From a virus: 64,000 nucleotides of DNA. The stretch lies in the IMG/VR virus record IMGVR_UViG_3300047170_000049, positions 1 to 64,000 of that record; one strand, written 5' to 3'. Below are positions 5,496 to 14,209 of this stretch, piece by piece (the first letter of the stretch is position 1; every line of letters begins with the position of its first letter). The notes below the pieces were generated by a model. The model was given only the letters and a program-made list of their open reading frames with translations. It did not search any database and was not told the origin of the DNA. The position numbers and the translations under genes are program-made.

Positions 5496-7091
5496 TTAAC
5501 TCAAATCAGGACCGTAGTCGCCCACGATGTTGTTCATTCCAGGTCCGTTGGGATAAACGACGATGATGTTAAGAAATATGCCCGATGCCGATAAGGAGTT
5601 GATTAAGTTGATGGCTTGTTGACGGCCTTCGACTGTGCCCGTGACGTAAAATCCATAATCATCGCCATTGGTGTCAGGGATGTAGGGTTGACGTTGGAAA
5701 ATTAGAGTCATGTCAGAGCTATGGGACTTCTGAAACTTATATGATGGGTCGAGTAATATCGTACCAGATGAGGGCCTAGAGAAGTAACGAACTGGACCTT
5801 CTTGGTTTGAAGTGCCGTAATCGAATACAACGTAGTTTTCACCATCAGGGAAGATATTAGCGTTTTGCACGTTAACGATGGTGTAGACCTGACCTGCTTC
5901 AATGTTTTGGTTTAGTTGTGTGTAGGTCTCAGTAATACTGAAACCATGCTTGGGGTCGAACAAGTATGGGCCATAGTAAGGCTCAGTTGGGTCTGGAGTC
6001 ATGCCATGCAAGTGCGCTGAACCAATTAAAGTTCGCTTAACAATTTGTGTGGTAGCAGGCAAGAAACAAACAACTTCATAAGGGTTAACTTCATAGACTG
6101 AAGCGTAACGAGGCTGTTGTTGTATTACGTTGCGAATGGGCTTAAAGAACGTAACGTCTTGTGGGCTAGCTAATGTCACAGGCCCTTGAAGACTAAACGC
6201 TGGGTTTTGGATTTCAAAGAATGAATTACCAATGCTACCTGAAGTTACATCAATAATCGTATAAGAACCCTGGTTATTAGGTAAGAAGCCTGAACCAAAT
6301 AAGTTAACATAATCTCCACTCGAAATGAATTGTAAGCTAGGGTCTGGGCCACCAGTCCAAGTGAATCGAACGTTAGAGCCCACGATGCTAGAAGTAAATG
6401 TCGTGCCCACTAATTGGGTTGTAGGTCTGAGTTCAGGGAAGTCGATGTAGTTCTGGGCATTCCCACCAGTGATAGTAATGGATGACTTAGGCCCACGCGT
6501 ACCGCTAATTATTTGCACATAAGTCTTATTGACGGTCGTATCGAGGTAAGTTGTGGCTGTTAACGAGTAATCGCTATTGAATGCAGTTTGGGAAATAACG
6601 TTAGCTATCTCTAAAGCCGTGGCATTAGTGATGTCATTGAAATTGCCAGCGTTGAATGTGACAATTAATGGGACGGGGTTATTGTCCTGAAGGATTTGTA
6701 GGGTCATGCCATCTTGTAAGTGGAATGGTTCAGCTAATACGGATGTGGTATTAGCTTTGATTGCAGTCTCACCGTAGAATAGCTCTAAGATTTCAAGGAA
6801 GATGTTTGAGATGAGCTTATTGTTCGTAACGTCAACGGCAAGTTGAGCAAAGGTTGGGTCATCAATACCAACACCTGCAGGACGAGTAACGCCCATGCCT
6901 GAAGCAATACGGTCTAAGAATTGGCCTGTAGCTGTAGCTAAGAAGAGATTATCTTTGACGGCAAGGATGTTCGACTGGTTGGCATCATCGCCAGCACTAA
7001 TGGCAGCAATCACAGCATCGACGAACTTACCCTTCAATGCGGGATTGAGGAACTGACGGACTTGTTTTTCTCTTGGTGTGATATTAGCCAT
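5496..7091 (-). CDS. Baseplate J-like / baseplate wedge protein
   Basis: 531 aa. The N-terminal part (ILAVKDNLFLATATGQFLDRI.. about residues 45-70) matches the region before the Baseplate_J core of the 1767-aa protein encoded upstream. Residues about 240-315 hold a module (FTWTGGPDPSL, GDYVNLFGSGF, NNQGSYTIIDV, FFEIQN) found three times in that larger protein. The C-terminus (QQAINLINSLSASGIFLNI) resembles the end of wedge proteins. Likely a baseplate wedge component. Its ATG lies in the ILYG codons of the small gene at 7084, so a family cassette provides the start of a structural gene. Confidence 0.7.
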   Translation of the reverse strand: MANITPREKQVRQFLNPALKGKFVDAVIAAISAGDDANQSNILAVKDNLFLATATGQFLDRIASGMGVTRPAGVGIDDPTFAQLAVDVTNNKLISNIFLEILELFYGETAIKANTTSVLAEPFHLQDGMTLQILQDNNPVPLIVTFNAGNFNDITNATALEIANVISQTAFNSDYSLTATTYLDTTVNKTYVQIISGTRGPKSSITITGGNAQNYIDFPELRPTTQLVGTTFTSSIVGSNVRFTWTGGPDPSLQFISSGDYVNLFGSGFLPNNQGSYTIIDVTSGSIGNSFFEIQNPAFSLQGPVTLASPQDVTFFKPIRNVIQQQPRYASVYEVNPYEVVCFLPATTQIVKRTLIGSAHLHGMTPDPTEPYYGPYLFDPKHGFSITETYTQLNQNIEAGQVYTIVNVQNANIFPDGENYVVFDYGTSNQEGPVRYFSRPSSGTILLDPSYKFQKSHSSDMTLIFQRQPYIPDTNGDDYGFYVTGTVEGRQQAINLINSLSASGIFLNIIVVYPNGPGMNNIVGDYGPDLS

Positions 7092-7344
7092 ATAAAATCT
7101 TGATTAACTCTGCTTCTTCGTTTTTAAGTCTGCGATAAAACAATTCAACTATGGAGTAAGCTTCTTCGGATGGTACTTCATCTTCCATGCCGACTATTGA
7201 ATAGACGTAAGCTTCACGCTGCACTTCTAGTATTTCAATAATCCACAACGGAATCATTACTTGGCGATAATCTTGAAACCCAAAGTCAAAAAAGCTTTCG
7301 TCCAGGGTTAAGTAATCGCCAACTTTGTAAAGCGGCCTACTCAT
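7084..7344 (-). CDS. LLY-tail family protein inside baseplate operon (86 aa)
   Basis: The opening LYKVGDYLTLDESFF is the classic family N-terminus and the end, EEAELIKILYG, the classic C-terminus. The Tyr-Gly codons contain the ATG of the downstream baseplate gene (8-nt overlap), just as in the tandem array. Its own ATG is embedded in the LLYE codons of the gene at 7337. It shows that family members have been inserted between structural genes on the minus strand. Function unknown. Confidence 0.8.
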   Translation of the reverse strand: MSRPLYKVGDYLTLDESFFDFGFQDYRQVMIPLWIIEILEVQREAYVYSIVGMEDEVPSEEAYSIVELFYRRLKNEEAELIKILYG

Positions 7345-7567
7345 ACAACAAAGCCACTAGCCTACGTTCATCTGAACTTAAGGGCTTGGCATTTGTTTCG
7401 AGTTCTTCTGTATCGTTAGCCGCTACTGGAGTCATATCGTAATCATCGGTTCCAACGTAGTGCCATGAATACCAAGGCGTTAGCCCACCTGAATGATATG
7501 CTTCAATGCGTATTAGTTTCTCACCGTTACGATTGAGCTTTAAGAATGTTCCAGGTGCGAATCTCAT
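7337..7567 (-). CDS. LLY-tail family protein inside baseplate operon (76 aa)
   Basis: Begins MRFAPGTFLKLNRNGEKLIR, with PGTFLKL in the place of the VGD motif, and ends SDERRLVALLYE. The start overlaps the stop of the tiny upstream ORF (ATGA). Together with 7084 it forms a two-gene family cassette between the two baseplate J-like genes. Function unknown. Confidence 0.78.
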   Translation of the reverse strand: MRFAPGTFLKLNRNGEKLIRIEAYHSGGLTPWYSWHYVGTDDYDMTPVAANDTEELETNAKPLSSDERRLVALLYE

Positions 7568-7653
7568 CTATGTCTCGTAATCATTTTGATTCTAATGACG
7601 GTGTAGCAAATAGCCACAACACTCCAGAATCCAGCCCATGCTAAATCGTGCAT
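7564..7653 (-). CDS. Tiny membrane peptide (29 aa)
   Basis: A 29-codon ORF that exactly bridges two genes. Its ATG forms a TAATG overlap with the stop of the 1767-aa baseplate gene, and its TGA overlaps the ATG of the 7337 gene. The peptide MHDLAWAGFWSVVAICYTVI.. is a single hydrophobic helix followed by a basic tail (RIKMITRHR), typical of a single-pass membrane peptide. Function unknown; stop-start coupling on both sides supports a real gene. Confidence 0.55.
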   Translation of the reverse strand: MHDLAWAGFWSVVAICYTVIRIKMITRHR

Positions 7654-10600
7654 TATGTAGCCGCCAATGAAACCACAACGTTAGTGATGGCATTTAGAAC
7701 AACTGGCTTCTCATTGGCCTTGGTAGAGATTTGTTCGTTATCAGCGTTGTATGTGGGTGAACTGATAGCCACGGCTTGAACACCGTCAACACTACCTGCA
7801 GCGGTAACCACATCACTGAACACAACTGGAGCGCCAACGCCTAGAGCATTAACATATGCTGCCACGGCTGATTGGACTCGTGATTGTAATAGGGTGAATG
7901 GCGTACCTGATTGGGTCTTAATAACAATATTCAATGTAACGAATAATGGGAGTGGAGAATCAATCTCAATGAATGAACCTGCCGCTGCCACACCAGGGAA
8001 TGATACGGTATCGGTTGGTTCGCCACGGATTACTTCGCCTACAGCATGGATTAGACCGCCGTAATACTTGTACGAGTCTTGGCCTGATTCAACTGCATTA
8101 CTGAAACCAAACTTACTAATGGCATTGATGTTTGAGCCTGCAGTTTGGTTAATCTTGGATGCTAGGTTAGCGCCATAAAGAATAACGTTTACCGTATTAG
8201 CATCGCTAGGGCTGATTGCGAGATTTTTAATCTTCTTGTATGCGTAGTATGGATTCTTTTCTAATACGAGAAATTGTTGGAAGTTAACACCTAAGTTAAC
8301 TGGGCCAACTGATACCGCTGACATTTCCACGACTACTTGGGTAGGTGAGGGGAATTGTGCGAATGTGTTGAGGTTACCTTGTACGGTGAAGCTACCTTCA
8401 TTGACTGCGCCTAGGATAGGACCAGTGATTTCAACGGTGTCACCAGGCATAACTGAATCATATGAATAAAAGCTTAGGTCTGAGTTGTTGGCTAAGGTAT
8501 AATTACCCTTAACGAAATTGGAGTTAAGGATATAGAAAGCGTTGTTACCAAATACCTTCTCGACCTTGAACACACCACGGTTTAAGCCCGTGAAGATGCC
8601 GTTCATGAGAACCCAGTCACCTTCTTGTAAGCCACCGCCTACGAAGTTAGGTTGAGTTCCAACACCAGTCCAGCTAACGCATACGAATTGGCCTTGAGCT
8701 TCAACCTTCATTTCAGTCGTGTTATTGCCTGAATGGGTGCGTTTGGTTTGGAATGAGCCTGCAGCACTAATGGTTATGGTAGCTAAATTGACTGAAGGCG
8801 TATTAGCTTGGATTTGGATGGTAGTCGATGATGTGGATTGAATGTTCTTATCTTGGGTAGCAGTGTTCTCAATCTCAATCCATTGGTTGGCATGTAAGCC
8901 ACCAACGTTATTCTTACTAATACCAAATACGGTATAGTTCGTATCGAGTTGCGCACCAGCTTGTGATACGGCAGACTCTACGGCATTAGCTGAACCACCA
9001 GATACTTCCACTGAACCACTAGAACCAAAGAGGTCTGAGTAAATCTGGATGCGGCCAGCTTTATCGCTAACGGTTATATTCCCTAAAGAACTTAGCCCAG
9101 TAACCGAGAATATGTTTAAGAACGCAGCTACTTGAGCCGCACGGGTTGGGATAAGGTAGTAGGTCTCACCAACTAGGCTATAGAGAGAAGAGCTTAATAG
9201 CGTAGGGCGTTTTAATACGAATTTATTCTGAGGGCTGATTTGCGTACCAATGTTACTAGAGCTAATCCAGTTCTCACCGTCCACTAGGTTTAAGTATGGG
9301 CTACCAGTATCGTCTTGCGTTGATGTGGTGATATTGCCCGTGCCTAACTCTAATTGGGTGGCAGTGACATAAGTGCTGAGGTTGTTGTTGATGTACGCAC
9401 CAATGAAGTTAGCCGTATTAAGTGATGGGCTAAGGGGATAGAACACGAAGTCGGTTTGGTTGTTTAACAGTACCGTACCTTCTGCCGAGCCTGCAACGTT
9501 AGTTATCTCGAAATACAAGTCCGATACTGCCGTAACAATATATGTCCCTTGGTTATTAGATACGAAGGATGATGTGGTGTTGATGTTTACGATGTCGCCC
9601 ACTTGAACGCCAGCGCCTGATACGAAGTTAGGTTGGTCACCAGCTACCCAAGAGTAACGATAAGTGTTGCCACTCGTATTAGTTACGTTCATTTGGGTAG
9701 TGTTATCCCAGTTACCACCAAGACGTTGAGGGTTGGAGGCTAAGAAGATTTGGATTTGGGTTACTTCTGATACCATTACATTGGATTGCAATGCTGATGC
9801 AGGAGTAGTTGGATAGAAGATACCTATTTGAGCATTATTGCCCGTGGGTCCATAAGAGCTATAGCTTAGGAGCATTCCATTGTTTGCACCTGCAGGGTCC
9901 ATGACTTGACGGGCCTTGAAGTAGATTTTGTAGTCTTGGAAGCTAAAGTTATTGCCGAATGAAGCAGGGTAATTAGCCGTAGGACCGTTCTCTGAGTCAT
10001 ACCCAGTGAATGTGGTCGTAGTGGGTAATGAGCTATTGGATACCGTACCATTGCGGCTTAGGGGGATGTTTAAAGACTTGTTAACTGAATCGCCATCAAG
10101 GATTACGACTAGGTTATCTTGTGAGTCGAAATCATATGGTACGCCATAAGCATATCTGTCGCCTGCAATAATGTCTCTGAGCTTTAGGTCTGGACGGATA
10201 GTTAATGCAGTTCCACTTTCTGCAGCCAATTGGGTATAGAGTTGGTTGTTTGAGCTAAATCCATCGGCAGGGTCTAAGAACTGAATGAGTTGGTTTGGAT
10301 TCTCATTAGCTGAATTATCCGTTGTTCCAGTAAAGTTGGTTGGGGGGATAGTTCCTGTACCTGTAGCCACCGTGTCGAATATAAAGTCAGGCATGGTGAA
10401 TTCAGATGTGAGTGATTCGTCATAAGCTATGTGCGATACGGTTGAAGCATCGTTATAACCTAATACGAAACCAATGATTTTACTTGAATCGTTAATACCA
10501 ACTACGGCGATACGACCTTCTGTAGGGCTAAACGTATTAGATACCAAGCGCAGAGTTGTTGCGTTGATTACTTCAGCAAACCCGCCTTGGAGTTGTGCAT

Positions 10601-12956
10601 TAATGTTTTGAGCTAATACGGATAAAGTCTGTAAGCCTGAAGGTAGGGTGATTTCTTGCAGTCCACCATCGGTTCTTACAATGATAAGTCCCGTAAGGGA
10701 TGCAATGTTAGGCGCTTGAACGGTTCCAGTGGTGCGGGTTACTTCAATCCAACTAAAGGTTGAGGTGTCCATAGCACTGATACGCCAGTACCCTTGGTTA
10801 TTGGCATCGAAGTTCACATCATCAAAGATTGCCCAGTCATCTATCTTAACGTTAGCGAACACACCAGGCACGGCAGAAGTATATCGCCATTGATTGCCTG
10901 AAGGGTTTGTTACGCTGATAGTGAGACCAGGGACCACGCCTGTCACAATATTGTCCGTAGGATAATCCACCACAACCCAGATTGTAGGTGTGGGTGTTGA
11001 GCCTAGGGTAATACTGCCAGAAGTAGCAACACTTGAGTCAGTGAAGCCTCTAGTATTTTGTGAACCTGCCGAAATAGAGTCATTGAGTTGGAGTGGGGTA
11101 GCAAGCTGCACTTGGCCTGTAGAACGGTTGAGGGCATAATCACTTGAACGACCCGTTGAAGCTAATCCATATGTGGGGGTGAACACGCCGTTAGCGGTTA
11201 ATGTCCCACCAGAGATAGTTATGGCAGCGTCATTATTAGGGCCGAGATTGGATGTTAGAACAATCTGGTTACCTGATACGACTGCCGTAATGCCTGGTAG
11301 TTTATTGGTGATGACGCCTGCCCATGATGCTAGTGAGTTTTGTTGGCTCAATAGGCTGTAACCAAAGGGCAAGAAGTCTGCATCAACAAACGTATATGTG
11401 GCAGCTTGGGTTGTGTCTACCGCGACGGTTAAGGTCTGAGGGGATGAGATGGGTGACCACGATGATTGAGGTGCTGAGGTAATCGTGGGTGTGGCACCGT
11501 CCTTAATTAATAACAAATCGTTCTTGTAGAGGCGAAGTGTGTAGGTCAGGGTATCAGCAAAGCCCATGAATTCATTAGCATCTACGCTACCATCGGTAGG
11601 TGCAGTTGCTTGCATGTCTTCATTTACGAAGCTATTTGCGAATAGGGTAACCGTTGTAGAGCTATCCGATGCGCGTGCTGAGAAAAGGAGTGTGGTGTCA
11701 TTATTAATCGAATTAACGACTTCAAATACAGTAGCTGCGTTTGGTGTAGCGAAATCGCTATCGTCAAACAAATGTTCAGATAAGATTCCACCTACCTTGA
11801 TTGAAAGCTTCATTCCACCTGTTATGGCGAATGGGCTTTGGAAGTTTGAAACTAGTAATGCCTTGGTGATGTCTTCATTTTGGAGTTGTAAGAAGATTTC
11901 ACCACCATTTGCGGCGTCGATTACTTGTTCAAAACCTTGTCCTGAGAAGATAGGTTGATACGCACTACCATCGTCAATATATAGGATTGACGGTTCGGTG
12001 CGGTTTGCAGGGGTAGTAATAGAGGCTGAACTGACTACTTTATTGTCATCGGTGGAGCTAACGCCAACAGCGGCGGCTTCGATAGCGAGTGCCGTGCCTT
12101 TGGTCCTGTTTTGCTCCGCGTTCTTAATGAGTTGGCGGTAGTCTCTATCAGTCATTACATCTTGACCTGTGACGTATGCGGTAGGGTTAGTTACCGTAGC
12201 GTCGATGAATGGGGCTGAAGAGAATTCAGTGATTGAAGCGGCTGGCACGTTGCCAATGCTTCCTAACTGAGTACATACGACTGGTATGTTGGATAGGGAT
12301 ACTTCGCCATCAGGGATGGTTGAAGTAATTAATACGCGAAATGTAATTGGGGCCGATGTCGTATTACGGGCTGTTTGAACGATAGCACCCGCATTAATAA
12401 TACGGTTACCACCTTGAGCTAATACGACGGCTTCAGATAAGTTGTGATTCTTTGTCGTATTAGTTACTAAGTTAATACGGTAGAATGAACCTATTTGGGT
12501 AATACTGGAATAATTGATTGGACCTTCGAGGTTGGGGGTTCCACGACCAATGTAGATTGCTCCACTGGATGGGAAGGCAGAGGCGTCCGAAACTAATACG
12601 GAAGCTGAACCTGCAGGGGGTGCAGCGGCACCAGCATAAACCTTGGTAGCGATTTTAACGAAATTATTAGAACTGATGGTAACTACACCCGTAGTGGCCG
12701 AAGCTTGTGTTCTTAAGACACCCTTACTGAAACCAATCTTATCCAAATCAGTCCCAGTAGCACGGTCAATGTCGATTGAGTTCAAAGCTGCGATAATATC
12801 GGCTTGGCTTCTAAAGTCTGACATGGCTGTAGCTTCTAGGAAGCTACGCACGGCGCTAGCGATGTTCAGGTCGTTAACGCCCGAACGGGACACGAATACA
12901 TTGATTAGGTCCTGTAGTATTGCCTGATATGCGCGTGGGTTTGGTGACGATGCCAT
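7653..12956 (-). CDS. Giant baseplate J-like protein (1767 aa)
   Basis: The N-terminal 330 residues have the Baseplate_J layout: helical lead-in, ATGTDLDKIGFSKGVLR, strand-rich core, VTGQDVMTDRDYRQLIKNAEQ, and TKGTALAIEAAAVGVSS. The last 120 residues (PLFVTLNIVIKTQSGTPF, LQSRVQSAVAAYVNALGVGA, VFSDVVTAAGSVDGVQ) match the usual J-protein end. Between them lies more than 1000 residues of beta-rich insert, including three copies of a 60-70-residue module (near 695, 1098 and 1422) with W-x-x-G-x-x-PNF, GDxV and NNQGxYxI signatures. J proteins are commonly 300-500 aa, so this is greatly expanded. The ATG is 61 nt downstream of a 31-bp late-promoter-like motif, with AGGAA as RBS. Confidence 0.82.
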   Translation of the reverse strand: MASSPNPRAYQAILQDLINVFVSRSGVNDLNIASAVRSFLEATAMSDFRSQADIIAALNSIDIDRATGTDLDKIGFSKGVLRTQASATTGVVTISSNNFVKIATKVYAGAAAPPAGSASVLVSDASAFPSSGAIYIGRGTPNLEGPINYSSITQIGSFYRINLVTNTTKNHNLSEAVVLAQGGNRIINAGAIVQTARNTTSAPITFRVLITSTIPDGEVSLSNIPVVCTQLGSIGNVPAASITEFSSAPFIDATVTNPTAYVTGQDVMTDRDYRQLIKNAEQNRTKGTALAIEAAAVGVSSTDDNKVVSSASITTPANRTEPSILYIDDGSAYQPIFSGQGFEQVIDAANGGEIFLQLQNEDITKALLVSNFQSPFAITGGMKLSIKVGGILSEHLFDDSDFATPNAATVFEVVNSINNDTTLLFSARASDSSTTVTLFANSFVNEDMQATAPTDGSVDANEFMGFADTLTYTLRLYKNDLLLIKDGATPTITSAPQSSWSPISSPQTLTVAVDTTQAATYTFVDADFLPFGYSLLSQQNSLASWAGVITNKLPGITAVVSGNQIVLTSNLGPNNDAAITISGGTLTANGVFTPTYGLASTGRSSDYALNRSTGQVQLATPLQLNDSISAGSQNTRGFTDSSVATSGSITLGSTPTPTIWVVVDYPTDNIVTGVVPGLTISVTNPSGNQWRYTSAVPGVFANVKIDDWAIFDDVNFDANNQGYWRISAMDTSTFSWIEVTRTTGTVQAPNIASLTGLIIVRTDGGLQEITLPSGLQTLSVLAQNINAQLQGGFAEVINATTLRLVSNTFSPTEGRIAVVGINDSSKIIGFVLGYNDASTVSHIAYDESLTSEFTMPDFIFDTVATGTGTIPPTNFTGTTDNSANENPNQLIQFLDPADGFSSNNQLYTQLAAESGTALTIRPDLKLRDIIAGDRYAYGVPYDFDSQDNLVVILDGDSVNKSLNIPLSRNGTVSNSSLPTTTTFTGYDSENGPTANYPASFGNNFSFQDYKIYFKARQVMDPAGANNGMLLSYSSYGPTGNNAQIGIFYPTTPASALQSNVMVSEVTQIQIFLASNPQRLGGNWDNTTQMNVTNTSGNTYRYSWVAGDQPNFVSGAGVQVGDIVNINTTSSFVSNNQGTYIVTAVSDLYFEITNVAGSAEGTVLLNNQTDFVFYPLSPSLNTANFIGAYINNNLSTYVTATQLELGTGNITTSTQDDTGSPYLNLVDGENWISSSNIGTQISPQNKFVLKRPTLLSSSLYSLVGETYYLIPTRAAQVAAFLNIFSVTGLSSLGNITVSDKAGRIQIYSDLFGSSGSVEVSGGSANAVESAVSQAGAQLDTNYTVFGISKNNVGGLHANQWIEIENTATQDKNIQSTSSTTIQIQANTPSVNLATITISAAGSFQTKRTHSGNNTTEMKVEAQGQFVCVSWTGVGTQPNFVGGGLQEGDWVLMNGIFTGLNRGVFKVEKVFGNNAFYILNSNFVKGNYTLANNSDLSFYSYDSVMPGDTVEITGPILGAVNEGSFTVQGNLNTFAQFPSPTQVVVEMSAVSVGPVNLGVNFQQFLVLEKNPYYAYKKIKNLAISPSDANTVNVILYGANLASKINQTAGSNINAISKFGFSNAVESGQDSYKYYGGLIHAVGEVIRGEPTDTVSFPGVAAAGSFIEIDSPLPLFVTLNIVIKTQSGTPFTLLQSRVQSAVAAYVNALGVGAPVVFSDVVTAAGSVDGVQAVAISSPTYNADNEQISTKANEKPVVLNAITNVVVSLAAT

Positions 12957-13017
12957 TAAAACAAATTCCTATTAAAGTAATCAAAGAAGGGTGGGGCTTG
13001 GAGATGGAACTAACTAT

Positions 13018-13048
13018 ATTAAGATTGTGTGATAAAGTATTGAAATTA
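13018..13048 (-). promoter_or_regulatory. 31-bp late-promoter-like motif, copy 1
   Basis: On the minus strand it reads TAATTTC, 6 nt, TTAT, then CAATCTTAAT. Spacing is identical to seven other copies. It lies 61 nt upstream of the giant baseplate gene and is the only candidate control site in the 144-nt divergent gap. The TTAG and AAA positions are the most degenerate of the eight copies. Confidence 0.7.
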
Positions 13049-13100
13049 CTCATGATTAATTTTAAGCTTAAGTTATTTCTAGACTAGCCGATAGACTGGT

Positions 13101-13346
13101 ATGGTAAAGACATTCCAAGTCGGTGACTTAGTGTCATTCAAAGGTAGTACGTCTTGGGGGATAATAGTCTCAATAGACGCCTACACTAGAAATACCCACA
13201 ATGTGTGGGTTAAGCCCATATGTGGAACGCCACGTTGGATGAACCCACCTCTAGGTGGCGAATGGTCTGTGACTATGGGTGATTTAATGGATATTCCAGA
13301 GGATTCGGAATATAAGGAGTTAGGTCAGTTACTTTATGGTGATTAA
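13101..13346 (+). CDS. LLY-tail family protein with VGD motif (81 aa)
   Basis: First gene of a four- to five-gene plus-strand island inside the minus-strand tail region. It opens MVKTFQVGDLVSFKGSTSWG, continues with strands (GIIVSIDAY, NVWVKPI) and ends KELGQLLYGD. The leader has no strong Shine-Dalgarno sequence (GATAGACTGGT before ATG). TAGACT could be a -10 element giving a nearly leaderless message, but this is weak. Function unknown. Confidence 0.78.
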   Translation: MVKTFQVGDLVSFKGSTSWGIIVSIDAYTRNTHNVWVKPICGTPRWMNPPLGGEWSVTMGDLMDIPEDSEYKELGQLLYGD

Positions 13347-13596
13347 ACCTGGAATGCTTTTTAAAACCGTACCTGACGATAATGGGAAAGTGTATTTCTA
13401 TATTGTGGATTGGGTTGATAAAAACGATGTTGGGTATCACAACATAGGGTTAAATGTTGGGACTGCAATAGACCAAGATGAGTTTGTTGATAATTTTGAA
13501 CCTGAATGGCATGGCCATCATTGGGAAGAAGTCTCTGATGAAGAGGCTTATGTTGTTAGACTTTTATATGGAGAAGGCGATGAAAAAGATGAATAA
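13336..13596 (+). CDS. LLY-tail family protein with C-terminal extension (86 aa)
   Basis: ATG inside the LLYGD codons of the previous gene (11-nt overlap). It begins MVIKPGMLFKTVPDDNGKVY and includes VVRLLYG, but seven further residues (EGDEKDE) follow, so the LLY motif is internal. The ATG formed by the Tyr-Gly codons (13568) is retained for the next gene, giving a 29-nt overlap. This separates the start-supplying role from the position of the C-terminus. Function unknown. Confidence 0.78.
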   Translation: MVIKPGMLFKTVPDDNGKVYFYIVDWVDKNDVGYHNIGLNVGTAIDQDEFVDNFEPEWHGHHWEEVSDEEAYVVRLLYGEGDEKDE

Positions 13597-13747
13597 AGAC
13601 TTTCAAGTGGTAGACTTGAACACCCCAGAAAATCTAGAGCAAATCGAGCGATTGGTGAAACAGATTAAAGATGCCACCAATAGGCATTACGCTGTTAACA
13701 CACCATGCGGGTTCTTAATTGTGCCAGAAGGTGAGACCGTACAATGA
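13568..13747 (+). CDS. Small hypothetical protein (59 aa)
   Basis: The frame is open from 13478. The start is taken as the ATG at 13568 formed by the upstream LLYG codons; ATGs at 13580 and 13589 are alternatives, with GGAGAAGG before the former. The product (DFQVVDLNTPENLEQIERLV.., CGFLIVPEGETVQ) is a mixed helix/strand protein without the LLY tail. Its stop overlaps the next start (ATGA). Function unknown. Confidence 0.6.
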   Translation: MEKAMKKMNKDFQVVDLNTPENLEQIERLVKQIKDATNRHYAVNTPCGFLIVPEGETVQ

Positions 13748-13974
13748 AGATTTATGCCAAGGTGAGATTCCCATTCAATGCTCAGTCCAAAGAGAATCTC
13801 AATGACATTGTGGACTGGAAAATCGAAGAAGGCTCAATAGTGGAGATACTGCCTGATGGCGATAGCATCTTCCGAGCCATTGAATTTAAGAAACGGACTT
13901 TCTACATACCGCTGGTCAATATGTATGTGATGAGCGATGCAGAGTCCAAACTAGCAGAGGTATTGTTTGGCTAG
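13744..13974 (+). CDS. LLY-tail family small protein (76 aa)
   Basis: Starts by ATGA overlap. Strand-rich (MKIYAKVRFPF, SIVEILPDGDSIFRAIEF, RTFYIPLVNMY), ending AESKLAEVLFG. The Phe codon TTT again creates a TTG start for the downstream gene at 13967. The EGSIVEI segment corresponds to the GD region of relatives. Function unknown. Confidence 0.77.
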   Translation: MKIYAKVRFPFNAQSKENLNDIVDWKIEEGSIVEILPDGDSIFRAIEFKKRTFYIPLVNMYVMSDAESKLAEVLFG

Positions 13975-14209
13975 AGGTGGTTGGCACGAGTTTAGGATGG
14001 GCATGTTCATTCAGGGTAATCACGGTGAGCAAGCTCATTACCGCATTCAACAATGGAAGAATGCGTACCACATCACTTTACTCAAAGTATCAGGTGAGCA
14101 CCTGGGCTATGAAGTTATGATTGACATTGATACGCTTCATGAGAACTTTGAGCCAAGGCCAGACTATGTGTCCGACTACTACCGACTTTACGAAAACCTT
14201 AAGCTGTAG
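13967..14209 (+). CDS. LLY-tail family-like protein, TTG start (80 aa)
   Basis: The start is the TTG created by the LFG codons of the previous gene, with GAGG upstream. It begins MARGGWHEFRMGMFIQGNHG and ends YYRLYENLKL, a degenerate tail with no following plus-strand gene. Its last 11 nt overlap the 3' end of the convergent 827-aa baseplate gene, leaving no room for a terminator. Function unknown. Confidence 0.68.
   Translation: MARGGWHEFRMGMFIQGNHGEQAHYRIQQWKNAYHITLLKVSGEHLGYEVMIDIDTLHENFEPRPDYVSDYYRLYENLKL

Noticed and set aside
11566-11958. 130-aa plus-strand ORF inside the giant baseplate gene
   Set aside because: Antisense shadow of a long beta-rich coding region; no RBS and no recognisable features.
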